DNA of 64,000 nucleotides from Aedes albopictus (Eukaryota; Arthropoda; Insecta; Diptera; Culicidae). The notes beneath the pieces were generated by a model. The model worked only from the letters and a program-made list of their open reading frames with translations, made no database searches and had not been told where the DNA came from. Location: the NCBI RefSeq assembly GCF_035046485.1, contig NC_085138.1, positions 332,116,421-332,180,420 of the forward strand, read 5' to 3'. How positions within the stretch are numbered: position 1 is the first letter of the stretch; every line of letters begins with the position of its first letter. Made by a program: the position numbers and the translations under genes. Below, piece by piece: positions 10,020 to 21,245 of the stretch.

Positions 10020-11803
10020 GGAGCTTGTTGGGGGAGCAAATGATTTTTAGGACATGTCATGAAGGTAACGCCAGGCATACCACATGCATGGCAGAAAATT
10101 ACTTTAGGTTGCTTACAGTCCCTCCAACGGTGACCGTATTTTCGGCAATTCCAACACAGCGAATTGAGTTGGACCAAATTTTCCCTTCCCGCCTCCGGTG
10201 CAATGGCTTGTGGTTCACGATATTTACGCTGCCTACTATCCTTCCTATCAAAAGCACACACTTCCTGTTCGTCTGATGAAGAAGAAGAAGAACTCGAAGA
10301 TGCGTCTAAGTTTCTGATGTGTTTTCTAGCAGGTTGTGATGACTTGGAATAAATTCGTCCATTATCCTTATCAAGTTGCTGACAGAGCATGATCAAATGA
10401 GCGATATTCTTGATTTTGAAGAAAGAAAGTTTGGTCTTGTACCAGCGTCTCATATTATTTCTTAGAACCTTCAACCTTTTCCGCTCTGAGTACTGCTTAG
10501 TCATTCTTTCAAACATTCCTTCGATTTCCGCACAGAATGCAACGAAAGACTCTCCCTTTCTCTGTTTCCTGTCCTTGATGTCTTGAAGAATTTTCCTGTC
10601 TTTGTTTGGATCGCCAAATCTGATTTTCAATTGCTTTGAAAACTTATCCCACGTCCTATACTTTTTTTTGTAGGTGAAATACCATCTACGTGCCTCTCCA
10701 GCAAAAAGGATGTAAGCATGGTCTAAGAATCTATCGTTAGGAATACGTTCAGCATCCATCAATTCGTTAACCTGAAATACGAAATCTGAAACGTCCATCC
10801 CCTGGACATCACCACTGAACTGAATACCCCATTTGTCTAATCGGTAATTTTGTCCTCGATAATCTCGTTCCCGTCCTAACTCATCCGACCTGACTGAGAG
10901 GCTGTTCGATTCAGATTCTGAGCTAGATTCGGAAGAAAGCAGACTGCTCAACGAATCAAGAGATGAGCTTTCGTCCTCCGAGAAAGACCTCCTATGTACC
11001 CTTTTCTTTTTGATTTCTTTTGTTTTAGGTTTCTTATATTTCTCCTGCTCTCTGCCATCCCTTTTTTCTACCAAATCTACTCTCTCCGACCGTTTTGGAA
11101 TAGCTCCAAGATTCCTTGATGGATCTCTTTCCTGACTTACTTTCTTCTTTGTCTTGTCGTCGCGATCAATGCTAATTTTCATTCCAGCAATATTTGGGAA
11201 TTGTTTGAAATAGTCTCCGATTGTCGAATTCACTGCTCTGGACAAAGTATCGTGATCAAAGGACTGGTTAGTTTGTTGCCTAGTGTTCTTTGAGACGCGC
11301 GGTGCTCTAGGGTTTTCTATCGGCTTTTCCTGTTTAAACTGATTCTGTTCTAGGCCCTTTGGATCACTTAAATCTTCTTCACACTCGCTGAGGTTCATCA
11401 CTCTTATAGCAGTGGATTTGTAAAGTTTGATTAAACTCCTGATCTTAGATAAAATTTCAACTTTTTGTTCCCCTTGAGCTAAGTCGACGACCTTGGATCT
11501 GTAAATTCTCTCCTTCCAGTGACGAAGTTGAGAAATCCATTTCACTTGAATAGTTCTTCCAAGACCCTGTTCAATTTCTTCGAGCTTCCTTGCAACTAAT
11601 GGTTGTTCGTTAACGAAGTAAATGTCTTCTGTCAACACGATGGTATCGTTACCTTCTTCGAGAAAAACTGATTTCAAACGATCTCTTTTTTGTTTATCCG
11701 ACTCTTCATAAAGCTGATTCCTAATCCACAGTTCGTAATCTACCTCATTTTCACTCAAATCATAAGAATTTATTTGCAAAACTGACCCGTCTGATGCAGC
11801 CAT
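9992..11803 (-). CDS. gag: Gag protein with C-terminal zinc knuckle
   Basis: The structural protein that packages the element RNA, about 603 residues from the first ATG at 11803. The frame is open a little further upstream, but only with a TTG. The N-terminal half is charged and serine-rich (around residues 270-320). A Retrotrans_gag-like region follows (FSGDVQGMDVSDFVFQVNEL through RRWYFTYKKKYRTWDKFSK). A classical CX2CX4HX4C knuckle, CWNCRKYGHRWRDC, lies near residue 549, and a second knuckle-like CHACGMPGVTFMTC follows with Val in place of the usual His. The stop overlaps the pol frame, and the last eight codons contain the slip site. A short poly-serine tract precedes the knuckles. Confidence 0.93.
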   Translation of the reverse strand: MAASDGSVLQINSYDLSENEVDYELWIRNQLYEESDKQKRDRLKSVFLEEGNDTIVLTEDIYFVNEQPLVARKLEEIEQGLGRTIQVKWISQLRHWKERIYRSKVVDLAQGEQKVEILSKIRSLIKLYKSTAIRVMNLSECEEDLSDPKGLEQNQFKQEKPIENPRAPRVSKNTRQQTNQSFDHDTLSRAVNSTIGDYFKQFPNIAGMKISIDRDDKTKKKVSQERDPSRNLGAIPKRSERVDLVEKRDGREQEKYKKPKTKEIKKKRVHRRSFSEDESSSLDSLSSLLSSESSSESESNSLSVRSDELGRERDYRGQNYRLDKWGIQFSGDVQGMDVSDFVFQVNELMDAERIPNDRFLDHAYILFAGEARRWYFTYKKKYRTWDKFSKQLKIRFGDPNKDRKILQDIKDRKQRKGESFVAFCAEIEGMFERMTKQYSERKRLKVLRNNMRRWYKTKLSFFKIKNIAHLIMLCQQLDKDNGRIYSKSSQPARKHIRNLDASSSSSSSSSDEQEVCAFDRKDSRQRKYREPQAIAPEAGRENLVQLNSLCWNCRKYGHRWRDCKQPKVIFCHACGMPGVTFMTCPKNHLLPQQAPKNDSSEEK

Positions 11804-12164
11804 TGTACTACTTGTATTTTTTTCTTTTTCCAGGATGCTGGTACTCAACGTGAAATAGTAAAAAAAAATCTGAATGTGTAAATATGTAAAAGATTGAAAT
11901 TTTTTCGAAAAAGAATAATAATAAAAATATAAAAATGTGAATAATAAATGCGAGAAAAATTAAAGTATCAATTTCTTATGCTCTAAATTACCGAAAATAA
12001 ACCCTTATCCTAAACGAAATCCAAGAAAATAAAATCTGAAGTGCTCGAATCAATTTATTCTAATTAAACCTACAAATTCAAATTTAATTCAATACAAAAA
12101 ATAGAGATGAAAAAATAGCGATCAATCTAAAATTTCAAATTTCAGTGGGACGTGTTCTTTTGAA

Positions 12165-12175
12165 GTTGGGCGCCA
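12165..12175 (-). other. Primer binding site, tRNA-Lys type
   Basis: One base inside the 5' LTR the minus strand reads TGGCGCCCAAC, complementary to a tRNA 3' end of GTTGGGCGCCA, as used by gypsy-like elements primed with tRNA-Lys. It fixes the LTR border at 12177. Confidence 0.85.
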
Positions 12176-12176
12176 C

Positions 12177-12309
12177 TGTAAGGAGGATCCTGCAAAGGGA
12201 CCTAAAATCCTTGGCTTTTGCGCCAGACGACGAAGTCGTCTGCCAAGAACTCCGATTTACTGTGCCCAGCTAGCCTTGCGTTTTGCCCAACCACAGGATC
12301 CTCCTTACA
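12177..12309 (-). repeat. 5' LTR (133 bp)
   Basis: Matches the copy at 3026-3157. Its two ends, TGTAAGGAGGATCCTG and CAGGATCCTCCTTACA, are perfect 16-bp inverted repeats. It carries the same CAGACGAC-GAA-GTCGTCTG hairpin. It is unusually short and lacks a TATA box. Confidence 0.93.
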
Positions 12310-12449
12310 AGTTCAAGAAAAACTTATCAATGTAAGACCTCTACATCTGATTATTTTCTGAAGTTCAATATTAGCACAACTTTTATACTCTCAGTTTCAT
12401 ACTATTTTCTATGTTTCTGTATTTTTTAAATTGCAAAAAAAAAATCGAT

Positions 12450-12930
12450 TCATAAAAAAAATCTCAAGAGGAGTCTTCCAGGAATAAATTGAATAAATTA
12501 TTGGAGGAATCCCGAGATTGATTGATTTGTCTTTATTAGAGAGACTTTCAGCCCTTGGCTGGTTCGTCTCTAGGAATCCCGAGAGCAATCCATGAAGGAA
12601 TCTCTGAAGAAATCCCTAAAGGATTCCTGTAAAAATAATTCAGAAAAACCTGCGAAGGATTCCCAGGAAGCATCTTCAAGAAATGCCAAGGAAAATTCCC
12701 AAAGGAAATCCAGGAAGAATCAATGAAGGAATCCAGGAGAAATCCCAAGAAGATTCAGTGTAGGAATCCCGGGAGAAATCATTGGAGAAATTACGGAAGA
12801 AAGTCTGGCATTAGCCATAGAAAAAATCACTTAAATAACCAATCAGAATCACGACAAATGCCCCGAAGGAATACCGTGATAACTTCTTATAGCAAACCTA
12901 CAAACATTCCCTGAGTAAAAGGAATCTCTG
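12450..12930. repeat. GGAATTCCTCCA-type minisatellite, block 2
   Basis: Diverged purine-strand units (GGAATCCCGAGAG, AATCCAGGAAGAATC). A minimal 55-bp retroposed insertion interrupts the block at 12517-12571. Confidence 0.75.
12517..12571 (-). mobile_element. Minimal retroposed insertion: SINE/LINE 3' hairpin only
   Basis: A 55-bp insertion flanked by 12-bp direct repeats AGGAATCCCGAG (12505-12516 and 12572-12583). On the minus strand it consists almost only of a hairpin, GAGAC-gaacc-AGCC-aag-GGCT-gaaa-GTCTC (12570-12541), followed by TAATAAAGACAAATCAATC. The same module occurs at 30361-30413 and, with a compensated pair, at the 3' end of the SINE at 20432. It looks like an extreme 5' truncation of a retroposon. 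The flank is itself a repeat, so the duplication alone would be weak evidence. Confidence 0.7.
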
Positions 12931-13174
12931 AATGAAACTAGGAGGAACCCCTAGAGGAATCACAAGATTCTACACACTTCGAAAAAATCTTGTAATTTTG
13001 TGTCATATAAGTCCGACATATAAAAGCAACACATTTGACGCAAAATTGTGTGCGATCTTATTTTTACAGGAAACGGAAAATGTTTGACTCATGTAATTTT
13101 ACCGCAACAGCTCAGCGCGTCGGCTATTGAGAACTGTGCTATTTATAGCACCGAATATTGAAACAAAAAAAAAT

Positions 13175-13262
13175 ACAAAAAGTTCCATTCGGGAATCGAA
13201 CTTCGATTCTCAGAGTGTCAGTTTTCGATCTTACTCTCTCGGCTGACTCACCATGTTGAAGA
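13175..13262 (-). mobile_element. tRNA-like SINE head, tentative
   Basis: On the minus strand a possible B box AGTTCGATTCCCGA is preceded by GTGAGTCAGCCGAGAG, resembling an A box. T-rich sequence follows and no tRNA cloverleaf is clear. The 100-200 bp around it are more GC-rich than the flanks. I could not set the ends. Confidence 0.3.
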
Positions 13263-13849
13263 GATGGCAGTCGAAGATGAACAACTTCTACCATAAACGA
13301 ACTTGCCAGTTCGGCTGTCGCGTCGTCACTGCTGGCGTGTATGTATGTACTGAGACAGCCGTCATCGCAGCCAAGCAGACAAAGTCGCCTTCTGATTGAC
13401 TGAGCGTGGCTGTTTTCGTTTGCCACTGCATCGGCTGATGGCAACGGATTGTCATTTCCAAGTTTGTGGCTAAACCCGGTGGTAAATTTATGAGCGGTTT
13501 TCATGCTGTTTCACCTTCGTAATAAACAATTTTCCAATGCAGTCTGCAGTCTTCATCTTCATCTGATTTGGTAAAGTGCTGTTTGACAGTTCAACATCAG
13601 TAAACATTATGTTTCTGTAACATATCGCGTAAATTTACAGCATAGAGAACTAAATTATCAGTTCTGTGATTTAAAATTATGACTGGAAGAACTCAAACAA
13701 TATAAACTTAATACGTACGTCACAAAAAGTGTAAAAATGTGGCACATTTATGTTTATGTCAAAGCTTTTTCAGGCAGTTCGATCAATTGTGTCACTATTA
13801 AAATTGAGATTTTTTTAGTATGTAGGGCAAAATATTTGAAAGTATCTCA

Positions 13850-15085
13850 GAAGAAATTTCCTAAGGAATCCCGAGAGAAATTCTTCGAAGAAACTTGAAT
13901 GAATCTCGGGAGGAGTCTTTGTAAAAAATCTTTAAAAAAAAGTGGCGAAATTAAAGAAGAAATCAATGAATCAGTTTTGGAAGATATCCCCGAAGGAAGA
14001 AGGGAGAATTTCGTGTAGAAATCCCTGGAGAAAGGCCCAGGAAGAATCCTGGAGGAATCTCTGATGCAATCTCGGGATTGAAACGTGAAAGATTCCTGGA
14101 AACTATCCCTATATGAATAGTGGGAGTAATCAACGAGGACATCCCTTGAGGAGTTCCTAACGGAATTCAAAAAGAATTTCTGATGTAATCCTTGAAAGAA
14201 CCCAGGAGAAATCCCTAAAGGAAATCCAGAATTACATTAATGAAGAACAGAAAGTAATCCCAGAGAAAATTGTCGAAGGGACAGAAAAATATTACAAAAC
14301 AAATTCATAAAATGATGCATTAATCTCTGAAGGAATCCTTGATAGAAACCTAAGAAAAATTAAAAAACACAACGAATTCCTTACCGGAAGGAATCTCATG
14401 AGAAGAAAAACACAGGCAATAATCCCATAAATTAATCTCGGAAGGGATAACGAAAGAATGCCGAAAGATGAATGGGATAAATCGATGAAGGATCCTCGGG
14501 AAAAATCTTAAGAGGAATCCCGGGAAGAATCATTGAAAAAAAAATTCTGATTGAATGTGGGAAAAATCATCGAAGGAATTCAGGGAGGTAAATATAAACA
14601 TCTAGAAGAAATTATTGATATCAGCCCGGCAGAAATCCATGAAGGTCTCCCGGGAGAAATCCCATCCTGGAAAATATTCATGAAGAAATCCCGGCAGAAA
14701 TTGCTAAAGGATCCATCGGAAGGAATCAATAATATAATCCCGGTCGGAATTCCGAACATAATAACAAAAAAAAAACCTGAAGGAATCCTTGATAAAACCC
14801 TGGAAGAACTCCAAAACGAATCCCAGAAGAAACCCTGGAATCCCGAAAAGATTCCCAAATAGAACCCAAGTAATATTTAGATGATCAATTGGTACTGCAT
14901 AGCTTTTTAGAACCGTCGTAAAACCATATATATTTTATTTTGGTTTTATGATGATTTTAAGAAGCTCTTCTAGTATTTTAAACTAAATAATGTTGCTAGG
15001 GAATCCCGGGGGAAATTGCTTAAAGAATCTTAGTAAAAATTTCGGAAGGAATTCTTAAAATATTCAGGGAGGAATAAATTAGCGA
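13850..15085. repeat. GGAATTCCTCCA-type minisatellite, block 3
   Basis: Purine-strand units GAAGGAATCC(C/T)GG repeated with many changes. Open frames across it (for example 14551-14862 plus and 14580-14858 minus) are artefacts of periodicity. A probable short MITE, starting CCAAGTAATATTTA and ending near AATAATGTTGCTAGG, splits it at about 14871-14998. Confidence 0.75.
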
Positions 15086-15309
15086 TTCTCCCGAAGTTTG
15101 GTCACATAAACATATTTGCACAAAACACCTGAATTATTTTTACTTTGACTGAGATATTATCAAGCCAACTCAATTATACTACAGCACCATCTAGTGAGAG
15201 AAATTCCAACTAAAGATCATTCGCATAGAAGATTTATATCAACTTAAAACCATGGGTCAGTCAAACAAATTTAAGTACTTCATATATGAAATTGGACTCA
15301 TAAACCACT

Positions 15310-15440
15310 GCCATATGTAGTCCTTGCAGCAACGTTTGAGCCAATTCTGAAGTTTTGTTCACCATGTACAAAATGTGGATCTTCTGAACAACTTCTCCAA
15401 AGACAGTACACGGTAGAATATTGTCTAACTCTCAAGAATT
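15310..15440 (+). repeat. Interspersed repeat, copy 1 of 2
   Basis: Shares about 130 bp with 20090-20220 in the same orientation, including GAGCCAATTCTGAAGT, GTTCACCATGTACAA and CTTCTCCAAAGACAG. The two copies differ by scattered changes. Nothing else identifies the element. The surrounding 15090-15810 contains no gene that I can support. Confidence 0.6.
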
Positions 15441-15817
15441 TTACTCGAAAAGTACTGTCCTATAAAGAAGACTCAGGACGAATATGGGTTAATCAGCCTT
15501 GTGTTTGTGATTATATTTTTGGGCTATCTATGTGAATAATTTAGTTGCTCAAATCTGCCGCCATAACACTTTTGTTTTAATTTCTTTTTATTCCATTACA
15601 CTTGTTCCATTTACTATATGCGGTATCGCTACGAAAAAAAGATATTGTTTCAGCTATTACCTGAATATCTCGAAGTATCTCATGGTCTCTAGAGATATTA
15701 TATGAGTTCCAATAAAACTACTCGATTACGTTTCATTACTGTATATAACCAAAATAGAAACTCTGGCCGCTGTGCATATATTCTTAACATAAAAACAGTT
15801 TATATTGCCTAAAATCT

Positions 15818-16025
15818 GGGTCTTCAGTTAGCCAAGTGGTTAAGGCTATGGATCGCCAATCCGGAGACGGCGGGTTTGATTTCCGTTTCGGTCGGGAAAA
15901 TTTTCTCGACTCCCTGGGCACAGTGTATCATTGTCTTTGCCACACAATGTACAAATTCATGCAATGGCAGGCAAAGACAGTCCTTCAATTAACAACTGTG
16001 GAAATTCTCAACAGCTTGAAGTAAT
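15818..16025 (+). mobile_element. tRNA-derived SINE, Feilai-like
   Basis: Begins with a tRNA-like head: A-box-like TAGCCAAGTGGTTAAGGC and B-box-like GGGTTTGATTTCC (about 15872-15884), an RNA polymerase III promoter. It continues with CTCGACTCCCTGGGCACAG and AACTGTGGAAATTCTCAA, which resemble what I remember of the mosquito Feilai family. The expected A-rich tail is missing or mutated, so this is probably an old copy. Confidence 0.6.
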
Positions 16026-16639
16026 GGGGATTTTCTATTTTTTTGGCCAGTGAAGAGAATTGTCAGACAAAAGAGGCACATAACAAGCAACAAAGAAGGT
16101 GCGACGATTACTCTTTATCCCTACTGGTAACAGATAATGACATGATCTCGAATTTTTTTGTTGCAGATAAAACGGAAGCTGATTTTGTTGCGTACTTTTC
16201 AACTCGTGAATAATCAATTATTGCTAACCCAAAGTCGAAACTGCTTGATGATAGAGCATCACCAGAGTTGCAATGTTCACCGACTCAAAGTTACCGTTCG
16301 AAAATCGCAATGCAAGGCTTAAAAATCTCTAAACTCGTGGTGTACGATGTTAATCCCATTGTTTTCAAGTTGGGACAAACTTATGTCGCATGGGTTTGTT
16401 TGTCGCAACAAATACAGGTTGCGACATTGTCATTATTGTTGCGCGATGGTTGAATTTTGATTCACTGGCTCTGCGCTTTCACAAACCTAGAATAATAATC
16501 CATGTATTTTTTCCCGCTAAATTTCTTCTCCCAAATATAAGAAACCGTGCACGATTTTTTTATGACATTTTATATGTAAAAAAATAAATCACCTTTGTGG
16601 GTTTTCCCATTTTTATTTTAACCTCTCAAGTGCAAAGAA

Positions 16640-18500
16640 ATTCTGTGATGTTGGGACATTTTCCAGGGATTCCTTCAGAAATCTCTACGTATGAAAGAAG
16701 TATTTGGGGATTTCTTCCAGAAATTCGTAAATTTTTCTCAAATATTATCTCACGTATTCCAAAATGTTCTCTAAAAAATCCTTTGAGAAAAACTTGTAAG
16801 GGTTTCCTAAAAAATCCTCCACAGATTATTTTTATTTGGACATTTGTATCTGAATTCTTTTGGGGATTAATCTACAGATGCTTTCAGAAATGCTTTCAGC
16901 CATTATTTAAGAAAATCAAAAGTTCTTCCATAAATGTCTCCAATGAAAAAAAAATAAAAATAAAATCTTTCTCGGACTCCTACCGAAATTCTTACAAAGA
17001 TTTCGCCAGAAATTCATTCTGGGTTTCTTTTAGGCATTTCCTGTTGATTACTTCAAACATTCCTAATGAGATTCCTCCATAATTTGTCCAAGCAATCCAA
17101 ATCCAAGGAATGCTTGGATATTTCCAAAATTAATGCAAGGAGTCCTCCATAAGTTACTTCAGAAATTCGATCTTTAAGTCTACCAAAGTTTAAAGCAGAA
17201 ACCTCCGGCGATTTAGTTTGAGAAATTCTTTCAGGGATTGTATATAAAATTTTTCATAGGATTTCTCCAGATATTCTCCCATGAATTTCCCCTAGAATTG
17301 TTTTGAAGGTTTCCATCGGTTATTTCACTAGGAACGTTATTCCACTTCTAGCAATTCGTTTGAAAACATCATCAGAAATTCCTCAAGGGATTTTTTTTTC
17401 AGAAATTTTCACCGGAATTTCTTTAGTTTTTTTTTTCAGGTTCCTTAATATATTTTTTCAGTATATTCTGCCAAAAAATCCAAATATTTCTCTAAACATT
17501 CGTTAAGGATTTTCTTCAGAAGTCCAGAGATATGTTCAGGAATTGCTCTAGATATTCCATTGAAAATTCCTACGTGAATGTGTCCAGAAATTTCTTAAGG
17601 GATTAATAATTTAATTAATCTTGAGAAATTAAGGAACTGCTGGAATTCCTCCAGAGATTTTTGCGTTACAACTTTCAGTGATCAGAAAGAGATAAGGCAA
17701 AGATTCCTTCAGGGTTTCCTCCAGATATTTGTTCATTTCTTATGAGTTCCTCAATACTTCTTTTCCTATGATTTACTTACTTTTTTTAGGAATTCCAATG
17801 AGGAGTTTCCTAGTAGTTTCTCCAGGAAGTCAAGAAGTTCCTCCTGGGATTCCTTCAAGAAAGTCACTGGGACTTCTTTGGATTTTCCTCTAGAAAATCG
17901 TTCAAAAGTTCTTTCTAAGATTTAAACATGATTTCTGCTGAAGATTATTTCAGAAATTCTTAACGAGATTCGTTCAGAAATTCCTGTTGAGGTTCCTTCT
18001 GAAATTCCTTTAAGGAAATGTTTTTATTTTCAGGGCAATCTTAAGAATATTAGGGATTGCATCAGGACCATCAGCAAGGGATTTCTTCGAAGATTTTCCG
18101 TGGTGTTTTTAAGAAATTATTATAAAATTTCTTTACAAATCTTGCATTGCATCGGAAATTCTTCCTACGGTTTCTTCAAATAATTCTTTGAGATATTCCT
18201 CCAGTTGTTTCTGCAGTTGTGTTAGATTTTATATTTTGAAAATGATCCTGAGATGTCCTTCTATTCTATTCCTGCAGGGATTTTTCAATAATTCTTCCAC
18301 AAGTAGCACATCCTTTAAAGAATCTCTGAATGGATTAAAAAAAAACAATAAAGGATTGACTCAAGAAATTCTTCATTACTCCAGGAGATACCTTTGGAAA
18401 CTCCTAGTATAAATTCTTGAATAAGTTTTAGAAAAATTTTTGGAAACAAATTTTCCTGAAGCAATTCTTGAAGAAATCATTGGAGTAATTCCTGGATAAA
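16640..18500. repeat. GGAATTCCTCCA-type minisatellite, block 4
   Basis: About 1.9 kb of diverged units in the pyrimidine orientation (AAATTCCTCCAGAGATT, GGATTTCTTCAG). Frames such as 16597-17082 (plus) come from the repeat. CCAAGTAACATTTTTATG just beyond its right end (18508) resembles the MITE end seen at 2331 and 14871. Confidence 0.75.
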
Positions 18501-18599
18501 TTACCAAGTAACATTTTTATGCTAGTTTACATAACTGAATACTGCTTCTTGGGTAGGCTAATACCAAGGAGAACATTTGAAGAAACAGCTTTAAATACT

Positions 18600-19665
18600 C
18601 TTGATTTTTAGAAAAAGAAAGAAAATGATAGACCTAAAGAGGAACTCTGTAGGTAATTCCAAGGAAAAAAATCTTGTAAAAATTCTGGAGGGATTCTTGG
18701 AAAAAATCCGTAGAGGAATTTCTGAAGGAATCTCTAAAAATATGCCTGCCGAAATCGGAGGAATCAGAAATCAGGAATGTTGGAGTATTTGAGGAGTCCT
18801 TGAAAAAATCCATCAATAAATTTCTGAGGGATCCCTGGAGGATTTCTTGTAAGAATTTCTGAGATACCTCTGAATAAATTCCCAGAAAAAAATCTTACAT
18901 AATTTCTGAAGGGTTTTGTACAAAATCCTTGAGCGACTATCTGAATAAATTTTATAAGAACAACTGAAAAAAACAAGTTTTGAAATGATGTTTGGAAAAA
19001 AAAACTAAAAAAACTGAAGTATCCTCTAGGTATTCAGAGATAAATTTCTTGATATATTCCTAGGGAATTTGAAGGGAATTGTGAAAAAATTCCTGAAGGA
19101 AGGTCAGCATTAATCTGAAAGGTGACCTCGAGGAAACTATTAGAGAAACACCTGGAGGAACTTCCAGAAAAATCCCTTGCGATTTGTTTTGAGAATTTAA
19201 ACAAAACTGCCCGAAAAAACCTTGAATAAATGGAGTAATACCTGAAGGAACCTCTGGAGTTATTCAAGCAATAATTTCTAAAAAAGTTCCTTGAAAAATT
19301 CCTGATTGTTTTTAAAGAAAGAATGTCGAAAGAGTTTCTGTGGAATCCTGTGGACCAGTTTCAACATTCATCTTTTTAAAAGTTTCTTTGGAAACTCCTG
19401 CAGAAGTGCCAGGGAAATTCCTGGGACAATTCCTGAAAAAAAATCTGCAGAAATCTTCAAAGGATTTCATGGGCAATACGCGTTTTGTTTTTTTTTCTCT
19501 AAGATATCCAGCGAGAATCTTATTTCTATAAACAATCCAGAAATTTTTTGATGAACCTCCAAAGAATTCCCAAAAAGATTTCATGACGGTGTCCCTGAAA
19601 GAAATATTGGAGAATTTTCTAGAAATTTTAAGAAGAATTCTTGCAAAACTCATAGAAATTGAAAA
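18600..19665. repeat. GGAATTCCTCCA-type minisatellite, block 5 (opposite orientation)
   Basis: Units read in the purine orientation (GGAATTTCTGAAGGAATC, GAGGAACTTCC), opposite to the preceding block, so the two form a large imperfect inverted arrangement about an interruption at 18505-18600. Confidence 0.7.
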
Positions 19666-20420
19666 ACTTTGACCGTAAAGCGATCCGATGCATGTGGAAA
19701 AAGATACACTCTTTGAAAGTCAGGCCAAATATTTTGATTTTATTATTGATGTTATTCCTTTACATGTTTAAAGATAAGGACACTCAGGCGATCAGTAGGT
19801 TATAACTTTTGTTACAAGACTCAGACCGCTTTGCGGTCTTCGGCAATGTTTTCAGGACATCTGAGGCTATACTTTTACATAATCGGTTAAATAATTTCAG
19901 AATAATGATATGCTTTTATAAGGAAAATGCAAAAAAATGGGGTTTCCCATATAAAATCCCATACAAATTTCAATCGCAATGCGCAAAGTGTAGGCATGAC
20001 TGATTGTGCTCAAATTTTGTACAGTCGTTCAGATCCCGAAATGGAGTCAAAAAAAAAACCTTGATCTGGAAAAACGACCTCTATGACCCACGCTAATATG
20101 TAGTCCTTAAAGCAACTTTTGAGCCAATTCTGAAGTATTGTTCACCATGTACAATGTATGGATCTTCTGAAAAACTTCTCCAAAGACAGGACGGTGAAAT
20201 ATTGTGTAATTCTCATGGTTTGCAAATCGCAGCTTTGTATAAATATCAAGTTACTATCACCCATGTAGATTTGATGTTGCCATCTGATACAACATACTTC
20301 ATCATTTCATACCAAAATATTGAAACACGTTAAATACTAAATAATAATGCAAGAAAAAAAAAATTTAATCTTCTAAGACACACTCTAAGAGACACTCACT
20401 GTGCTCGTAGTTGACATTAT
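19666..20420. other. AT-rich DNA with second copy of the 130-bp repeat
   Basis: Contains the second copy (20090-20220) of the repeat at 15310-15440. The hairpin AGACCGC-ttt-GCGGTCT lies at about 19826-19842. I see no gene in the rest. Confidence 0.5.
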
Positions 20421-20431
20421 TGCGTTTGTTA

Positions 20432-20610
20432 GTGGAGCGGACCTGGTGTGATGGTTAGAACACTTGACTTTCACGCCGAGGACCTGGGATCGAATCCCAC
20501 TCCCGACAAACTCACAAAATGTGAGTTCTTCCTTCGGAAAGAAAGTAATGCGTGGGTTCCGAGATGAACTAGCCTAGGGCTAAAAATCTCGTTAATACAG
20601 ATAAAAAAAA
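20432..20610 (+). mobile_element. tRNA-derived SINE with 11-bp target duplication
   Basis: A 179-bp element flanked by perfect repeats TGCGTTTGTTA (20421-20431 and 20611-20621). The 5' part is tRNA-like, with an A-box-like TGGTGTGATGGTTAG and a B box GGGATCGAATCCC, the internal promoter of RNA polymerase III. The 3' part holds a hairpin GAGAT-gaact-AGCC-tag-GGCT-aaaa-ATCTC (20561-20590) and ends in an A-rich tail. The hairpin is shared with two minimal insertions on the minus strand and is probably the recognition module of a partner LINE reverse transcriptase. Confidence 0.88.
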
Positions 20611-20621
20611 TGCGTTTGTTA

Positions 20622-21245
20622 ACAAAAAGCTCTTGTGGTGTTTACAATTTTTGATTTTGAATTACCAATTAGCAATTGTATATCAAATAGATTAGAAAGG
20701 ATTTTACAAAGGATTTTACAATACTTCATGTGTAGTGAACCACTAACACCACAAGTAAAGACAAGTTAGCGACACTGCGCGTGAACCAAGATCTACAGCT
20801 CTTGGTTGGCTCTTGTACGACGATTCGTGAAATAGAAAAACTATAACATGAGTAGAACACCGCTCAGGAATTCCAAACACATTCGGTAAACCAATCATTG
20901 CTGGTGACAAGTGGAGAAGTGATAATTATTTCGTGTGATAAAAATACCAAAACAGAAGAAAAAAACTCCAGAGTCGTTCCGTTGGAACAACAAACGGCGG
21001 GAAAGGGCTGCGGTGAAAATTGTGTTCATAAATATGTTCTTCCTCCGCTCGTCGTTCCTCCCACTATAGAAATCCGAGAATTTCTCAAAGCATCGTCTTT
21101 TCGGACTTGCTTCCAGAAAATCCCGCCGTGAGCTGAATGGAATGCAACTTGCTTTAGCTACACCGTGCACTATTTACCTAGCAGTCGGATCGCGCACACA
21201 CAAGTCACAGTCGATTTTTCAACAATATTTATTTGTTTGTTCCAG
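20622..21245. other. Unique DNA upstream of a candidate exon
   Basis: No repeat is recognised. 20985-21130 is moderately GC-rich with short frames on both strands, but none has a domain I know. The stretch ends with a pyrimidine tract and TTCCAG, a possible splice acceptor. Confidence 0.4.

Larger units (their letters stand above)
3026..12309 (-). mobile_element. Ty3/gypsy LTR retrotransposon, nearly intact
   Basis: The element is 9284 bp on the minus strand, flanked by a perfect 4-bp target duplication AGTT (3022-3025 and 12310-12313). The order on its coding strand is 5' LTR (12309-12177), tRNA-Lys-type primer site, leader, gag, pol in the order protease, RT, RNase H, integrase (the Ty3/gypsy order), a 3.6-kb non-coding or unexplained segment, a purine tract, and the 3' LTR (3157-3026). 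The LTRs differ only in the last few bases at one border, so the insertion is recent. gag and pol have no internal stop. I see no env-like reading frame. It is inserted in ordinary AT-rich DNA, and its subfamily within Metaviridae is not assigned. Confidence 0.95.

Noticed and set aside
14871..14998. MITE with CCAAGTAATATTTA ends
   Set aside because: Left and right ends match only in part and no target duplication was found, so it is mentioned only within the block 3 entry.
20432..20505. Possible tRNA gene
   Set aside because: A and B boxes are present, but the target duplication, the unrelated 3' part and the A tail show that it is a SINE.
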